A stretch of 62,315 bases of DNA, taken from a virus. The notes under the pieces were generated by a model. The model did no database searches. It was not told the DNA's origin and saw only the letters and a list, made by a program, of their open reading frames with translations. The stretch lies in IMG/VR virus record IMGVR_UViG_3300021356_000019, positions 1 to 62,315 of that record; one strand, 5' to 3'. Positions within the stretch are counted from its first letter, which is position 1. Every line of letters begins with the position of its first letter. Positions 8,424 to 15,533 of the stretch are shown piece after piece. The position numbers were made by a program, and so were the translations under genes.

Positions 8424-8848
8424 GTCAATGTGTTGTTTTTGAATTTAATTCTATCACTTTCTTTATAATCAGGATATTCGTCACCATAGTATGGATCTAA
8501 GTGATAAATGTATGCCGGGCCTTCTGTGGTATTTACTAAGTCTCTGTGATAAAAGTTTTTTGCTCTATCGCCTTGGTGCCCTTCTATCATATCACAGTAT
8601 TCTAAAAAGTCGTCACCACCTTCATATACTTCGCCGTATATGTCATTGTAACCATTAATAATAACGCCAGGAAACGCACCTAGATCTACCATTGAAAATT
8701 TAGAGTCTGTGGTAACTGCTTTACCTAAAAATTCTTTTTCAATTTCTTTAGTCGAATCATAGAAATCGTATATAGGCTTATCTAGACCTCTTATACCGTC
8801 AGATTTCAGTGTACCATACACGAATATTTTATGTTTTTCTTGTTCCAT
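8411..8848 (-). CDS. Gamma-glutamylcyclotransferase-like protein
   Basis: A 145-aa AIG2/GGCT-fold protein. The VYGTLKSDG substrate-binding loop is at residues 9-17, and the family's catalytic acid corresponds to a Glu in the YCDMIEGHQG region near residue 87. It may cleave gamma-glutamyl amines or dipeptides. I chose the ATG at 8848 (MEQEKHK), which has an AAGG ribosome-binding site, over a TTG 18 nt upstream that lies inside the promoter. It has a composite early/late promoter and heads the run of auxiliary genes down to the 5 kb region. Confidence 0.85.
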   Translation of the reverse strand: MEQEKHKIFVYGTLKSDGIRGLDKPIYDFYDSTKEIEKEFLGKAVTTDSKFSMVDLGAFPGVIINGYNDIYGEVYEGGDDFLEYCDMIEGHQGDRAKNFYHRDLVNTTEGPAYIYHLDPYYGDEYPDYKESDRIKFKNNTLTWLN

Positions 8849-8857
8849 AATAACCTT

Positions 8858-8886
8858 ATTATACAACTATTTATAGTAGTTGTCAA
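8858..8886 (-). promoter_or_regulatory. Consensus sigma70 promoter TTGACA-N17-TATAAT
   Basis: -35 TTGACA at 8881-8886 and -10 TATAAT at 8858-8863 with a 17-nt spacer. It is a perfect consensus upstream of the cyclotransferase gene. A late promoter lies inside its spacer. Confidence 0.85.
8868..8875 (-). promoter_or_regulatory. T4-type late promoter TATAAATA inside the sigma70 spacer
   Basis: A perfect TATAAATA, with a 19-nt spacer to the ATG at 8848 and an AAGG ribosome-binding site. A second box, AATAAATA, lies at 8888-8895. Confidence 0.8.
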
Positions 8887-8890
8887 CTAT

Positions 8891-9094
8891 TTATTTACTA
8901 TGAGGGGGAAGTTTTGCTTCAACAAAATACTCATGAATTCTCTTTACAGGATTATATTTTTTAAGTTTTAATTTCCTGTTTTCTATCACAAGTGCTTTAG
9001 TTTTCACTGCGGTATAATGATAAGTATGATGATCCCTAGTCTCGCCTTCTGGAATTAAGTATACAATAGTTCGTCTTTTATCTTTCTTTGCCAT
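8891..9094 (-). CDS. rpmG: Ribosomal protein bL33-like
   Basis: A 67-aa basic protein that aligns by eye with bacterial bL33. The core YTAVKTKALVIENRKLKLKKYNP (split here only for description, residues 27-49) corresponds to the bL33 YTTxKNK...LELKKYDP block, and the ending HEYFVEAKL to HVxYKEAKI. No zinc-binding Cys pairs, so it is the C-minus form. It probably enters host ribosomes, as proposed for other virus-encoded ribosomal proteins. I chose ATG 9094 because it sits 5 nt after a perfect late promoter; an in-frame start 57 nt upstream lies in the previous gene. Confidence 0.88.
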   Translation of the reverse strand: MAKKDKRRTIVYLIPEGETRDHHTYHYTAVKTKALVIENRKLKLKKYNPVKRIHEYFVEAKLPPHSK

Positions 9095-9099
9095 GCTAC

Positions 9100-9107
9100 T
9101 ATTTATA
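9100..9107 (-). promoter_or_regulatory. T4-type late promoter TATAAATA, leaderless class
   Basis: TATAAATA-GTAGC-ATG in front of the bL33 gene. Confidence 0.85.
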
Positions 9108-9921
9108 AACCTGAGCCTAATCCCACGGATTCTTCTCTTATTTTTTTCCAATCATCAAATGGGTCTATTTCACCTGCTTTTACTTTATCAAAATAATCGC
9201 TTGTATCTGTTTGACCAATTCTGTTACAGAACCATGCAATTTTGTGTATAACTGCATCTCGCATTCTGATATTATTTTCACTCATTAAATCATTTGGATC
9301 TTCTGGATTGCCTTCTGCATATTCTCTGCTTCTAAAAATATCGTCATCGTTGTTTCCAGTAAGATCGAATCGGTCATGAAATACATCTACAGGTATATCT
9401 TTAATAATATTTAACGGTTTTGCAATTAAGTTTAGCCATGCATCATTTTGTGCATTCATACTAAACGTACCAATAAGCCTGCACCAGTCTGTGGGTATTA
9501 CTGGAAATAATGCGTATGGATGTTTGTGATTTGTTTGATTAAATTTTAATAATGCAAATTCATTATCAAATTTTCCAATTTCTAAATCCCAATCTTTAGT
9601 TTCCATAATGGCATCGTCATTCCATAACATAAGCCATTCTCCATTTGCCTGTGCCCAAAGTTGATTCATATATTGATGTAAATTTTTATAGCCTAATCTA
9701 TCAAATAAAACTGCTTGAACGTCTACATTATACTCTTCTTGCATTTTGTTTTGAAAGTCTTCTGACTGTACAAAATCTAATGTTTCTTGATCATCATTAT
9801 CAATGCCTAACATAATTTCGACATTATCTGTGTTGTTTACGTTTGATAATAAACTATCAATGCTTTTATCTAAAAGTTTTGTTCTTTGTCTTGTTGCTAA
9901 TAATACACTTATTTTTTTCAT
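9103..9921 (-). CDS. GT-A (family 2-like) glycosyltransferase
   Basis: A 272-aa protein starting KKISVLLATRQR, the first beta strand of GT2 glycosyltransferases, with the DxD-like WNDDA at about residue 99 that binds nucleotide-sugar and metal. It is likely a cytosolic sugar transferase acting on phage DNA, virion proteins or host surface glycans; the acceptor cannot be predicted. Its ATG overlaps the stop of the upstream glycosyltransferase-like gene. Confidence 0.75.
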   Translation of the reverse strand: MKKISVLLATRQRTKLLDKSIDSLLSNVNNTDNVEIMLGIDNDDQETLDFVQSEDFQNKMQEEYNVDVQAVLFDRLGYKNLHQYMNQLWAQANGEWLMLWNDDAIMETKDWDLEIGKFDNEFALLKFNQTNHKHPYALFPVIPTDWCRLIGTFSMNAQNDAWLNLIAKPLNIIKDIPVDVFHDRFDLTGNNDDDIFRSREYAEGNPEDPNDLMSENNIRMRDAVIHKIAWFCNRIGQTDTSDYFDKVKAGEIDPFDDWKKIREESVGLGSGL

Positions 9922-11003
9922 TTCTTTTTACTTATTTGTATAGATTTCTGTGGTTGTTCTTGTGGTTGTTCTTGTGGTTTATCTGATGCACCAATAACAA
10001 ATGGTCGTTGATCCGGTGATACATATTCTGTTTGCACTCTTGCTTCGCCTGTAAGCATTTTTCTTACATTACCATTAAATGTATAATGCCCAACATGGTT
10101 AAGACTAACTCTAGGATCTAGCCAAATTTCGCCATCCATTTGTTGCCAACGTCTGCAGAATGTATAATCTTCTGACAAGTAACGCCTTGTGTCTGGATCA
10201 ATGATACAATCAAATAATGCATACATAAACGGTTCAAACTTTTGGTCAATATTTAGATCATTATTATATTTTGTTTCAGGGTAATGATCAAACATCTGTT
10301 GTATGACATCTTTTTTAATTGTCATAAATCCAGTGCCGCCGTCTAACAATTTAATTAAATTGTCTTTTATTTGTACTGATGGCATTTTATTGCCATTTTC
10401 ATCTTCTTGGAATGCAAAATTAGTAACATAATTCGAACTATGTCCTTCGATTGTTTCCGGTGTTTCATTTAAGCCAGGTGTTCTTGCGGCTTGTAATATA
10501 CTATCCCAATTTAGTGCTTTTTTAGGATATGCACCTACAATAATTGGTTTGTCATATGCTAACATTCTTAGTACATCTTCTGGATTAAATTCTATGTCAG
10601 CATCAATAAACATCAAGTGTGTAGCATCTTTGTTTTCCATAAAGAAACTTACTAGTGTATTTCTACCACGTGTAATTAAACTTTCATTTGCCAGTGTGCT
10701 CATTGTAAATTTAACATTAAATCTATTCATTAACAATATAAGCCTAACCATACTTCTTAAATATGGTTCTGTTACTTGTCCACCGTAGCACGGCGTTGCA
10801 ATGAATAAATGCTTATCTTCAAAACTTTGTACAGGGATTTCTATTTTTCTTTCCAGCAGATTGAATAGTGTTTCCTGCTCTGCTATTTGTTGGGGTGAAA
10901 GATTTTCTGATACTATTGATTTCACTTCTGAATTACCTTTAATAGTATTCTGTGCTTTTGCTGGATTGTGTTTTTTATTTCTGGACTTTTTATTTCGTGC
11001 CAT
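9918..11003 (-). CDS. GT-A-like glycosyltransferase, 361 aa
   Basis: After a basic, disordered N-terminus (residues 1-30) comes LFIATPCYGGQV near residue 67 and FIDADIEF near residue 131, the first strand and DxD motif of a GT-A fold. IIVGAYPKK follows. The C-terminus is a Gln/Pro-rich repeat (QEQPQEQPQ) and a lysine tail. Proteins of this type are common in T4-like marine phages. It has a late promoter with a 29-nt leader and an AGGAAT ribosome-binding site. Confidence 0.7.
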   Translation of the reverse strand: MARNKKSRNKKHNPAKAQNTIKGNSEVKSIVSENLSPQQIAEQETLFNLLERKIEIPVQSFEDKHLFIATPCYGGQVTEPYLRSMVRLILLMNRFNVKFTMSTLANESLITRGRNTLVSFFMENKDATHLMFIDADIEFNPEDVLRMLAYDKPIIVGAYPKKALNWDSILQAARTPGLNETPETIEGHSSNYVTNFAFQEDENGNKMPSVQIKDNLIKLLDGGTGFMTIKKDVIQQMFDHYPETKYNNDLNIDQKFEPFMYALFDCIIDPDTRRYLSEDYTFCRRWQQMDGEIWLDPRVSLNHVGHYTFNGNVRKMLTGEARVQTEYVSPDQRPFVIGASDKPQEQPQEQPQKSIQISKKK

Positions 11004-11032
11004 TTGTATTCCTGTTATATGTGTGTCGCATT

Positions 11033-11040
11033 TATTTATT
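11033..11040 (-). promoter_or_regulatory. T4-type late promoter AATAAATA, leadered class
   Basis: AATAAATA 29 nt before the ATG at 11003, between the tRNA and the glycosyltransferase gene. Confidence 0.6.
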
Positions 11041-11044
11041 AAAA

Positions 11045-11119
11045 TGGAGCCACCGGTCAGACTCGAACTGACGACCTACTGATTACAAATCAGTTACTCT
11101 ACCACTGAGTTACGGTGGC
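11045..11119 (-). tRNA. trnT: tRNA-Thr (anticodon UGU)
   Basis: A full cloverleaf can be drawn: acceptor GCCACCG/CGGTGGC, D arm ACTC/GAGT, anticodon arm ACTGA-TTTGTAA-TCAGT with anticodon TGT, 5-nt variable loop, T arm GTCAG-TTCGAGT-CTGAC, discriminator T and encoded CCA. It reads ACA (and possibly other ACN) codons, which suits an AT-rich genome. It is the only tRNA I find in the window. Confidence 0.97.
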
Positions 11120-11152
11120 TTTCTTATTAGTATTTACTTAGGGAAGGTAGAC

Positions 11153-11314
11153 TTATTCAGGTCTTTTGGATACAAACTTGTTAAGTTTTTCTGCTTCTTC
11201 AATTACCTCTTCTGCCGTTGGCATATACTCAGGTTTGTTTGCTTTTGCTTGAAGAATAAGTCTAGCCTCTTGGATAAGTTCTAGACGGATTTCGTATGGT
11301 GTTTTATTTGACAT
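11153..11314 (-). CDS. Small conserved-looking hypothetical protein, 53 aa
   Basis: A 53-codon reading frame starting MSNKTPYEIRLELIQEA and ending FVSKRPE. The sequence is predicted to be helical and amphipathic (IRLELIQEARLILQAK, then AEEVIEEAEKLNKF). Codon use resembles the flanking genes. No strong Shine-Dalgarno sequence. It lies directly upstream of tRNA-Thr in the same transcription direction. Function unknown. Confidence 0.7.
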   Translation of the reverse strand: MSNKTPYEIRLELIQEARLILQAKANKPEYMPTAEEVIEEAEKLNKFVSKRPE

Positions 11315-11339
11315 ATAATCTTTTACTATGTTTTAATTG

Positions 11340-11501
11340 TTACATGTATTTACCATATTTGTTAGATAAATCGTCGTTATACTTTTGCTTTCTGGGTATG
11401 GTTTTTGTTTTGTCTTGCTGGACTTTATGACCGTAGGGAGTGTCGTGTGTAAAAAGTTCACGATGCGTTCTAGTTTTCGGAATTGACTTTTTCTTTTTCA
11501 T
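11340..11501 (-). CDS. Small basic hypothetical protein, 53 aa
   Basis: A Lys/Arg-rich protein beginning MKKKKSIPKTRTHREL; no fold recognised, and its charge suggests nucleic-acid or ribosome binding. I chose ATG 11501 because it is 5 nt after a late promoter that is itself fused to a sigma70 promoter; a longer in-frame start at 11597 would cover the upstream membrane-protein gene. Confidence 0.7.
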   Translation of the reverse strand: MKKKKSIPKTRTHRELFTHDTPYGHKVQQDKTKTIPRKQKYNDDLSNKYGKYM

Positions 11502-11506
11502 AACTG

Positions 11507-11539
11507 TATTTATTATACAGCAATAATCAAACTTGTCAA
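11507..11539 (-). promoter_or_regulatory. Composite early/late promoter
   Basis: sigma70 elements TTGACA (11534-11539), N16, TATAAT (11512-11517). The -10 box runs into a late promoter as TATAATAAATA, with AATAAATA at 11507-11514, followed by the 5-nt spacer CAGTT and the ATG at 11501. Confidence 0.8.
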
Positions 11540-11680
11540 GAGCAATAATAAACTTACTGTACCTAGAAAGAAAAATGCTACTAGTAGTGCAAACCAAATA
11601 ATTGCTAAAGGTTTAATTTCGAATTTGCTATCGGATTCTCTTCCTACACCTATGACGGCTTTAATTGCGTTTTTTATCAA
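11513..11680 (-). CDS. Small membrane protein, 55 aa, TTG start
   Basis: A 55-aa protein with a short polar N-terminus (KNAIKAVIGVGRESDSKFEIK) followed by a long hydrophobic stretch from residue ~25 to the end, enough for one or two membrane spans. It begins with TTG overlapping the upstream stop (TTGA), so coupled translation is likely; I see no better start. Its TAA stop lies in the -10 box of the next promoter. Possible roles include lysis or envelope modification; none is shown by sequence. Confidence 0.6.
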   Translation of the reverse strand: MIKNAIKAVIGVGRESDSKFEIKPLAIIWFALLVAFFFLGTVSLLLLLTSLIIAV

Positions 11681-11868
11681 AAGAAAAATGTGTTTAAGTA
11701 CATGACTGCTAACATTAATCCAAACACTACTACCTGAATTACTGCTGGTATCACAACAAACATTTTCATAACATCAAAGTTTCCTGTCATAAAGAAGTCT
11801 TCGCCATTTTGCCACTTGTGAACTTCTTCAGGTGTTGCGTTTTTTATTTGTAAGGTATTGGTGTCCAT
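11677..11868 (-). CDS. Small membrane protein, 63 aa
   Basis: A 63-aa protein: an N-terminal cytoplasmic segment (TPEEVHKWQNGEDFFMTGNFD) and one transmembrane helix (FVVIPAVIQVVVFGLMLAVM, residues ~37-56). It resembles small phage membrane proteins but no family is recognised. Tandem with other small membrane proteins on either side. Confidence 0.7.
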   Translation of the reverse strand: MDTNTLQIKNATPEEVHKWQNGEDFFMTGNFDVMKMFVVIPAVIQVVVFGLMLAVMYLNTFFF

Positions 11869-11907
11869 GGTGCTATCCAGTATTTGTAAATTGTTTTTAA
11901 AAGATGT

Positions 11908-12036
11908 TTAATGTTCATTTTTAGGTTCCAAATAATAAGGTGAATTATTGACATCTCGTAATCCACGTAAAATGCCTGCTATGTTATCAGTTTGTGCGGC
12001 AAACAGTAGCATCATATAACATAAAGCATATTTCAT
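11908..12036 (-). CDS. Micro-protein with hydrophobic N-terminus, 42 aa
   Basis: A 42-codon frame, MKYALCYMMLLFAAQTDN... ending YYLEPKNEH. The first ~15 residues could be a signal peptide or membrane anchor; the remainder is polar. The ATG overlaps the stop of the preceding micro-ORF (ATGA), which supports both as genes. No ribosome-binding site of its own is obvious. Confidence 0.5.
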   Translation of the reverse strand: MKYALCYMMLLFAAQTDNIAGILRGLRDVNNSPYYLEPKNEH

Positions 12037-12119
12037 GTTACTGGTGTAAGTGCAATAATGCTGAATAAGAATACTGATATGAGTGTAAATAACTCTGCTT
12101 TGTCTCTAAGTTTTTCCAT
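12033..12119 (-). CDS. Membrane micro-protein, 28 aa
   Basis: A 28-codon frame, MEKLRDKAELF then a hydrophobic run TLISVFLFSIIALTPV, i.e. a charged head plus one membrane helix. It overlaps the next small gene by ATGA. It lies ~124 nt downstream of a perfect TATAAATA box (12243-12250). The short length makes the call tentative. Confidence 0.4.
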   Translation of the reverse strand: MEKLRDKAELFTLISVFLFSIIALTPVT

Positions 12120-12275
12120 CTTTGTCTGTTGTATGTGCCCATAAATAGGATATCACAACACACAACCTAGCATGTTATTAAAATTTTATCTTGAATGTGG
12201 GCAAAAATAATATAAAAGTAAGTTATATCCTTTTATACAGTCTATTTATATTATGTTATTGATTTAGTAGGGGTT
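12120..12275. other. Intergenic region with one late promoter
   Basis: 156 nt between the micro-ORFs and the radical SAM gene. It holds TATAAATA on the minus strand (12243-12250) and an orphan CATAAATA on the plus strand (12140-12147) with no start codon at the usual distance. No hairpin terminator or RNA gene is evident. Confidence 0.5.
12243..12250 (-). promoter_or_regulatory. T4-type late promoter TATAAATA, long leader
   Basis: A perfect TATAAATA just downstream of the radical SAM gene stop, reading toward the small membrane-protein cluster at 12119-11513. Confidence 0.6.
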
Positions 12276-13298
12276 TTAGGCAGTTTTGAGTATTTGAATA
12301 TCTTTGGGATTATTACAATGTTCATGTGGACAAACTACGCCTTCGGGTGTCGGCAATTCAAAATCAGATTCAAACACATTACCATATGTTTTAGCACCAC
12401 ACCAACTGCTAACAATATTGCCACGCATGTCGATATTAAAACCTCGCTCGCCTATGTGACACATCATGCCCTGAAATTTGTTTAGTCCTTGATCCATAAT
12501 TTGATCTGCATTGTAGTAATTTGTTTCTTCAGGTGTTTGATATGTGAATAAAAATCTACTTGGATGTGGCTCTGGTGGAGGCGGAGCATTTGGATCTGGT
12601 GGCGGTGGCGGAGGTGTGTCTGGATTTTCTTTCCATGTGGGTAAATTTAATATACGCCAATCATTGCCAGTATAGTCATAAAATGTATCTTGTTTAGCAC
12701 CAGGACCTAATAGTTTTTTATACATAGTTTTGATTGCAATATTCACACCCCAGTAGTCTTGTACTGTACTATGCTTATATACTGTTCTAAGCCTCTCTGC
12801 TAACAGTTCTAGTCTTGGTAAGTAATCTTTTACACCTGCTAGTTGATAACTTGTATACACAGAGTCTTTTATTTCTTCAGCGATTTCTATCAGCGAATCT
12901 TCGTCCATTGATTGTGGGTGGTAACTGATCACTAAATCATCAATTAAATGTTTTGCTTTACTCCACCAATTAACTGTTCTGCTACCATTAGTAAAAATAA
13001 TGTTATGCCCGTTGTACTCTTTTACTTTTTCTAATATTTCTATAAAGCCAGGTATAACTGTAACTTCGCCGCCAATAAATTCAAAGTTTACTACTTTGTC
13101 TTGTTCTTGATAGTGTTTACATATTTTTTCTATAATGTCTATATACTTACTTGTATCGTGCCAACCTAAACTGCCATCATGTAATTGTGCGGGGCAGTAT
13201 TCACATTCAAAGTTACAACTATTGCCCATACTCCATTGTATAGTGATATCTTTCGACAGTACCTCTGGTCTAGGTCCATGTACTTTAGTTGGATACAT
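12276..13298 (-). CDS. Radical SAM protein with SPASM-like C-terminal cysteines
   Basis: A 340-aa protein. CNFECEYC at residues 33-40 is the CxxxCxxC site for the SAM-binding 4Fe-4S cluster, and FIGGEVT near 70 is the GGE motif. C-terminal Cys residues (MMCHIGERG near 282, SSWCGAK near 299, VCPHEHC near 320) suggest an auxiliary cluster as in SPASM/Twitch proteins. An unusual proline tract (PPPPPPDPNAPPPP near 226-239) splits the protein. The substrate is unknown; peptide modification is typical of SPASM enzymes. It overlaps an acetyltransferase gene by 14 nt. Confidence 0.85.
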   Translation of the reverse strand: MYPTKVHGPRPEVLSKDITIQWSMGNSCNFECEYCPAQLHDGSLGWHDTSKYIDIIEKICKHYQEQDKVVNFEFIGGEVTVIPGFIEILEKVKEYNGHNIIFTNGSRTVNWWSKAKHLIDDLVISYHPQSMDEDSLIEIAEEIKDSVYTSYQLAGVKDYLPRLELLAERLRTVYKHSTVQDYWGVNIAIKTMYKKLLGPGAKQDTFYDYTGNDWRILNLPTWKENPDTPPPPPPDPNAPPPPEPHPSRFLFTYQTPEETNYYNADQIMDQGLNKFQGMMCHIGERGFNIDMRGNIVSSWCGAKTYGNVFESDFELPTPEGVVCPHEHCNNPKDIQILKTA

Positions 13299-13761
13299 TT
13301 AGTTCCTTGGTTACATATATGTTAGGTCCAAACTCCATGCCTTCGTCAAAATAGTTACCTACAGTTTCAAAGCCAAATTTAGTATATGCCGGTAAGGCAC
13401 TTTTACGAGGTATGCTCCATATCATATTGCACCCTTCTTTGATTGCTTGTTTTTCTGTAGCATCAAATAACATTGTCGATATACCTCTTTTTCTGTATTC
13501 GGGTCGTACCCATATACCTCTGCTTCTATAGATATTATCCTTTGTTCTGTGTCCGCTGTTTACTCCTACTATCTCTTGCCTTAGAAAGATAGCAAAAAAA
13601 GTTGGTGTATAATTAAAAATATCCATATCGTATTCTAATGGATTGCCGTCAAATGGCCAAGTCATTGCACTATGAGTTTCAATTGGACTTACTCTATTTT
13701 GCCATAAATGTTTTTGCCATATATGACAAATAGTTTCAAATGATATATTGGTTGTTTCCAC
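13285..13761 (-). CDS. GNAT-family N-acetyltransferase
   Basis: A 158-aa GNAT protein. The acetyl-CoA-binding motif A is IWVRPEYRKRGISTMLFD (residues ~80-97, R-x-x-G-x-S/T form), preceded by the beta-4 strand, and the C-terminal ALPAYTKFGFETVG matches motif B. It starts with GTG, chosen because the GTG lies exactly 5 nt after an AATAAATA late promoter. Coupled to the radical SAM gene downstream, so the two may modify the same target. Confidence 0.85.
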   Translation of the reverse strand: METTNISFETICHIWQKHLWQNRVSPIETHSAMTWPFDGNPLEYDMDIFNYTPTFFAIFLRQEIVGVNSGHRTKDNIYRSRGIWVRPEYRKRGISTMLFDATEKQAIKEGCNMIWSIPRKSALPAYTKFGFETVGNYFDEGMEFGPNIYVTKELNVSN

Positions 13762-13766
13762 AGTAG

Positions 13767-13774
13767 TATTTATT
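13767..13774 (-). promoter_or_regulatory. T4-type late promoter AATAAATA, leaderless GTG start
   Basis: AATAAATA-CTACT-GTG of the GNAT gene; the spacer is identical to the one at 4854. Confidence 0.8.
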
Positions 13775-13783
13775 TTGTGCGGT

Positions 13784-13816
13784 CAAAAAAATAGGCTGTT
13801 CCCAGCCTACTTTTTT
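13784..13816 (-). terminator. Rho-independent terminator, probably bidirectional
   Basis: Stem TAGGCTG/CAGCCTA (13792-13798 with 13803-13809), 4-nt loop, T-tracts on both strands. It follows the stop of the subtilisin-like gene. Confidence 0.85.
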
Positions 13817-13828
13817 ATAAAAAATATT

Positions 13829-15529
13829 TTATTTTAACTGTCTACCTGCATACTGACCTGAGCCATAAACAACTTCACTTAATGTTCCGCCGTCGTTTAC
13901 AAAGTATGTTTCATTACCTGCAGTTCTTTCTTCTTCTGTAATTTCGCTACCACCAAATAAACTTACTGAAAAGTGTCTGTTATATTTTGTGTTATCGCTT
14001 TTAGTTGCAGTTAGAATAAAGTTATATATTGTTGTATTACTCATAGAACCTGTTACACTGGTATTTGCTGTAATATTCCAACCTGTTGACGCATTACCAT
14101 TTAATTCTAATGCTGGTGGCATTGCGGCAAATTCTGAACTGGTAATTTCTGTTACAGTATTAGCAACATCTAAACTAATATCAATGTCGCCAGCACCTGT
14201 AAGTAAAAAGTCTCCTAAGTTACCAGCGGCTGTATTCCATACAGTTGCATAATATTCGTTTTCTGCAAACACGATGTTATTTGGTGTACTACTGTATAAT
14301 GCTGGATCTTGGAAAAGTAGTCCAGTTAATGATTGCTCGATAATTAGTTCTTTGAGTGCATTTCCTGTTGCTCTACTACTTCCAAATCTTTCAGAAGACA
14401 TAGCACCCATACCTGCAACTATGGCACAAGATAAACTTGTTCCACTACCTGTAGTTTTTAGATCATCGCCTGTAACGCCTGTATAATCGCTGTCATTTAA
14501 TCTATTGCTGATGTCTGCATAGTTTACTGCAACACCTGGAGCAAATACATCAACTTCTTCACCACCGTTTGTTTGTAGTCCAGTACCTTGTTCTACAATA
14601 GCACCTGCATCATTTGAGAATGAAGGTACGTTATCTGAACTGTCACTTGCGCCTACTGTTAAAATTTCGTTAATGCCTGCTGGTGAATAATTATCAACAT
14701 CTCCACCGTTGTTACCTGCCGCGGCAACCATTAAGAAGCCTTCGCGATTTTGCATTAAGGAAACATATCTGTCTAGTACTTGTGATTTTGGAAAACTCCA
14801 TGCCATGCATACAGTTGGTGTATTAGTATAAGTCGACCCACTGCCATCAAGAAAGTTAATGTCTGCTAATCTTATTGCTTTAAAGGCATTTAGTACATTT
14901 TCTAATTTGATAGCACCGCCATCTACTGAAGGGTCGGAAATTTTAACAATTCCTATTGTGGCATCTCCGGCTACACCGTATGTAGCACCATTTATTAAAC
15001 TAGCCATTGCTGTTCCATGACCGTGTTTGTCTGATGTATCAAAATCTGTACCGGCGTTGCCGTCTTCTATAAATTCAGCAAATCCACCGGGTGATTCTAA
15101 TACTGAATATATAGGTTCAAAACTTTTTCCTGAGAACTCTGGGTGTCCTGTGTCTACACCACTGTCCATTAGATATACTATTGAGTTATTTCCTGTATAT
15201 ACAGGGTCAAAAGTTGTTCTTAGTGGTAAGTTTCTAGTTACTATTCTTTGTTTGTGCCATTCGCTTGTTGCTTCACTAATTAATAGTGTGGCATCTGCTT
15301 GGTCCGTTACATTCTCTGATGCAACGTAACCTGTTAGTGATGAAATGCTACTTATGTTAGTCTCGTCAATACTAATTTTATACATACCAGACTTGGCATG
15401 ATCAAAACTACTATCTATTGTTGCACCTGCACCCGTAAGTGCAGATTCTGTTGCAGACTGGTCAAAAGAAACAGAATCACCATCTATGTGTTCGTGTTCA
15501 AACGATACGATATATGATTTAACAGCCAT
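13829..15529 (-). CDS. Subtilisin-like serine protease (S8), virion-type
   Basis: A 566-aa protein. The N-terminal ~95 residues resemble an I9-type propeptide. The catalytic triad is intact: Asp in YLMDSGVD near 117, His in KHGHGTAMAS near 167, Ser in GTSLSCAIVAG near 366; the oxyanion-hole Asn is in AAAGNNGG near 272. The last ~140 residues form a beta-rich, Ig-like repeat domain. No signal peptide, so the protease is probably virion-borne or intracellular. It is co-transcribed from the PP-loop gene, whose terminal AAGGGA supplies the ribosome-binding site, and is closed by a strong terminator. It could mature virion proteins or degrade the host surface. Confidence 0.9.
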   Translation of the reverse strand: MAVKSYIVSFEHEHIDGDSVSFDQSATESALTGAGATIDSSFDHAKSGMYKISIDETNISSISSLTGYVASENVTDQADATLLISEATSEWHKQRIVTRNLPLRTTFDPVYTGNNSIVYLMDSGVDTGHPEFSGKSFEPIYSVLESPGGFAEFIEDGNAGTDFDTSDKHGHGTAMASLINGATYGVAGDATIGIVKISDPSVDGGAIKLENVLNAFKAIRLADINFLDGSGSTYTNTPTVCMAWSFPKSQVLDRYVSLMQNREGFLMVAAAGNNGGDVDNYSPAGINEILTVGASDSSDNVPSFSNDAGAIVEQGTGLQTNGGEEVDVFAPGVAVNYADISNRLNDSDYTGVTGDDLKTTGSGTSLSCAIVAGMGAMSSERFGSSRATGNALKELIIEQSLTGLLFQDPALYSSTPNNIVFAENEYYATVWNTAAGNLGDFLLTGAGDIDISLDVANTVTEITSSEFAAMPPALELNGNASTGWNITANTSVTGSMSNTTIYNFILTATKSDNTKYNRHFSVSLFGGSEITEEERTAGNETYFVNDGGTLSEVVYGSGQYAGRQLK

Positions 15530-15533
15530 TTTA

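Noticed and set aside
12140-12147. Plus-strand CATAAATA in the intergenic region
   Set aside because: No plus-strand gene follows and no start codon lies at the usual distance; probably chance in AT-rich DNA.
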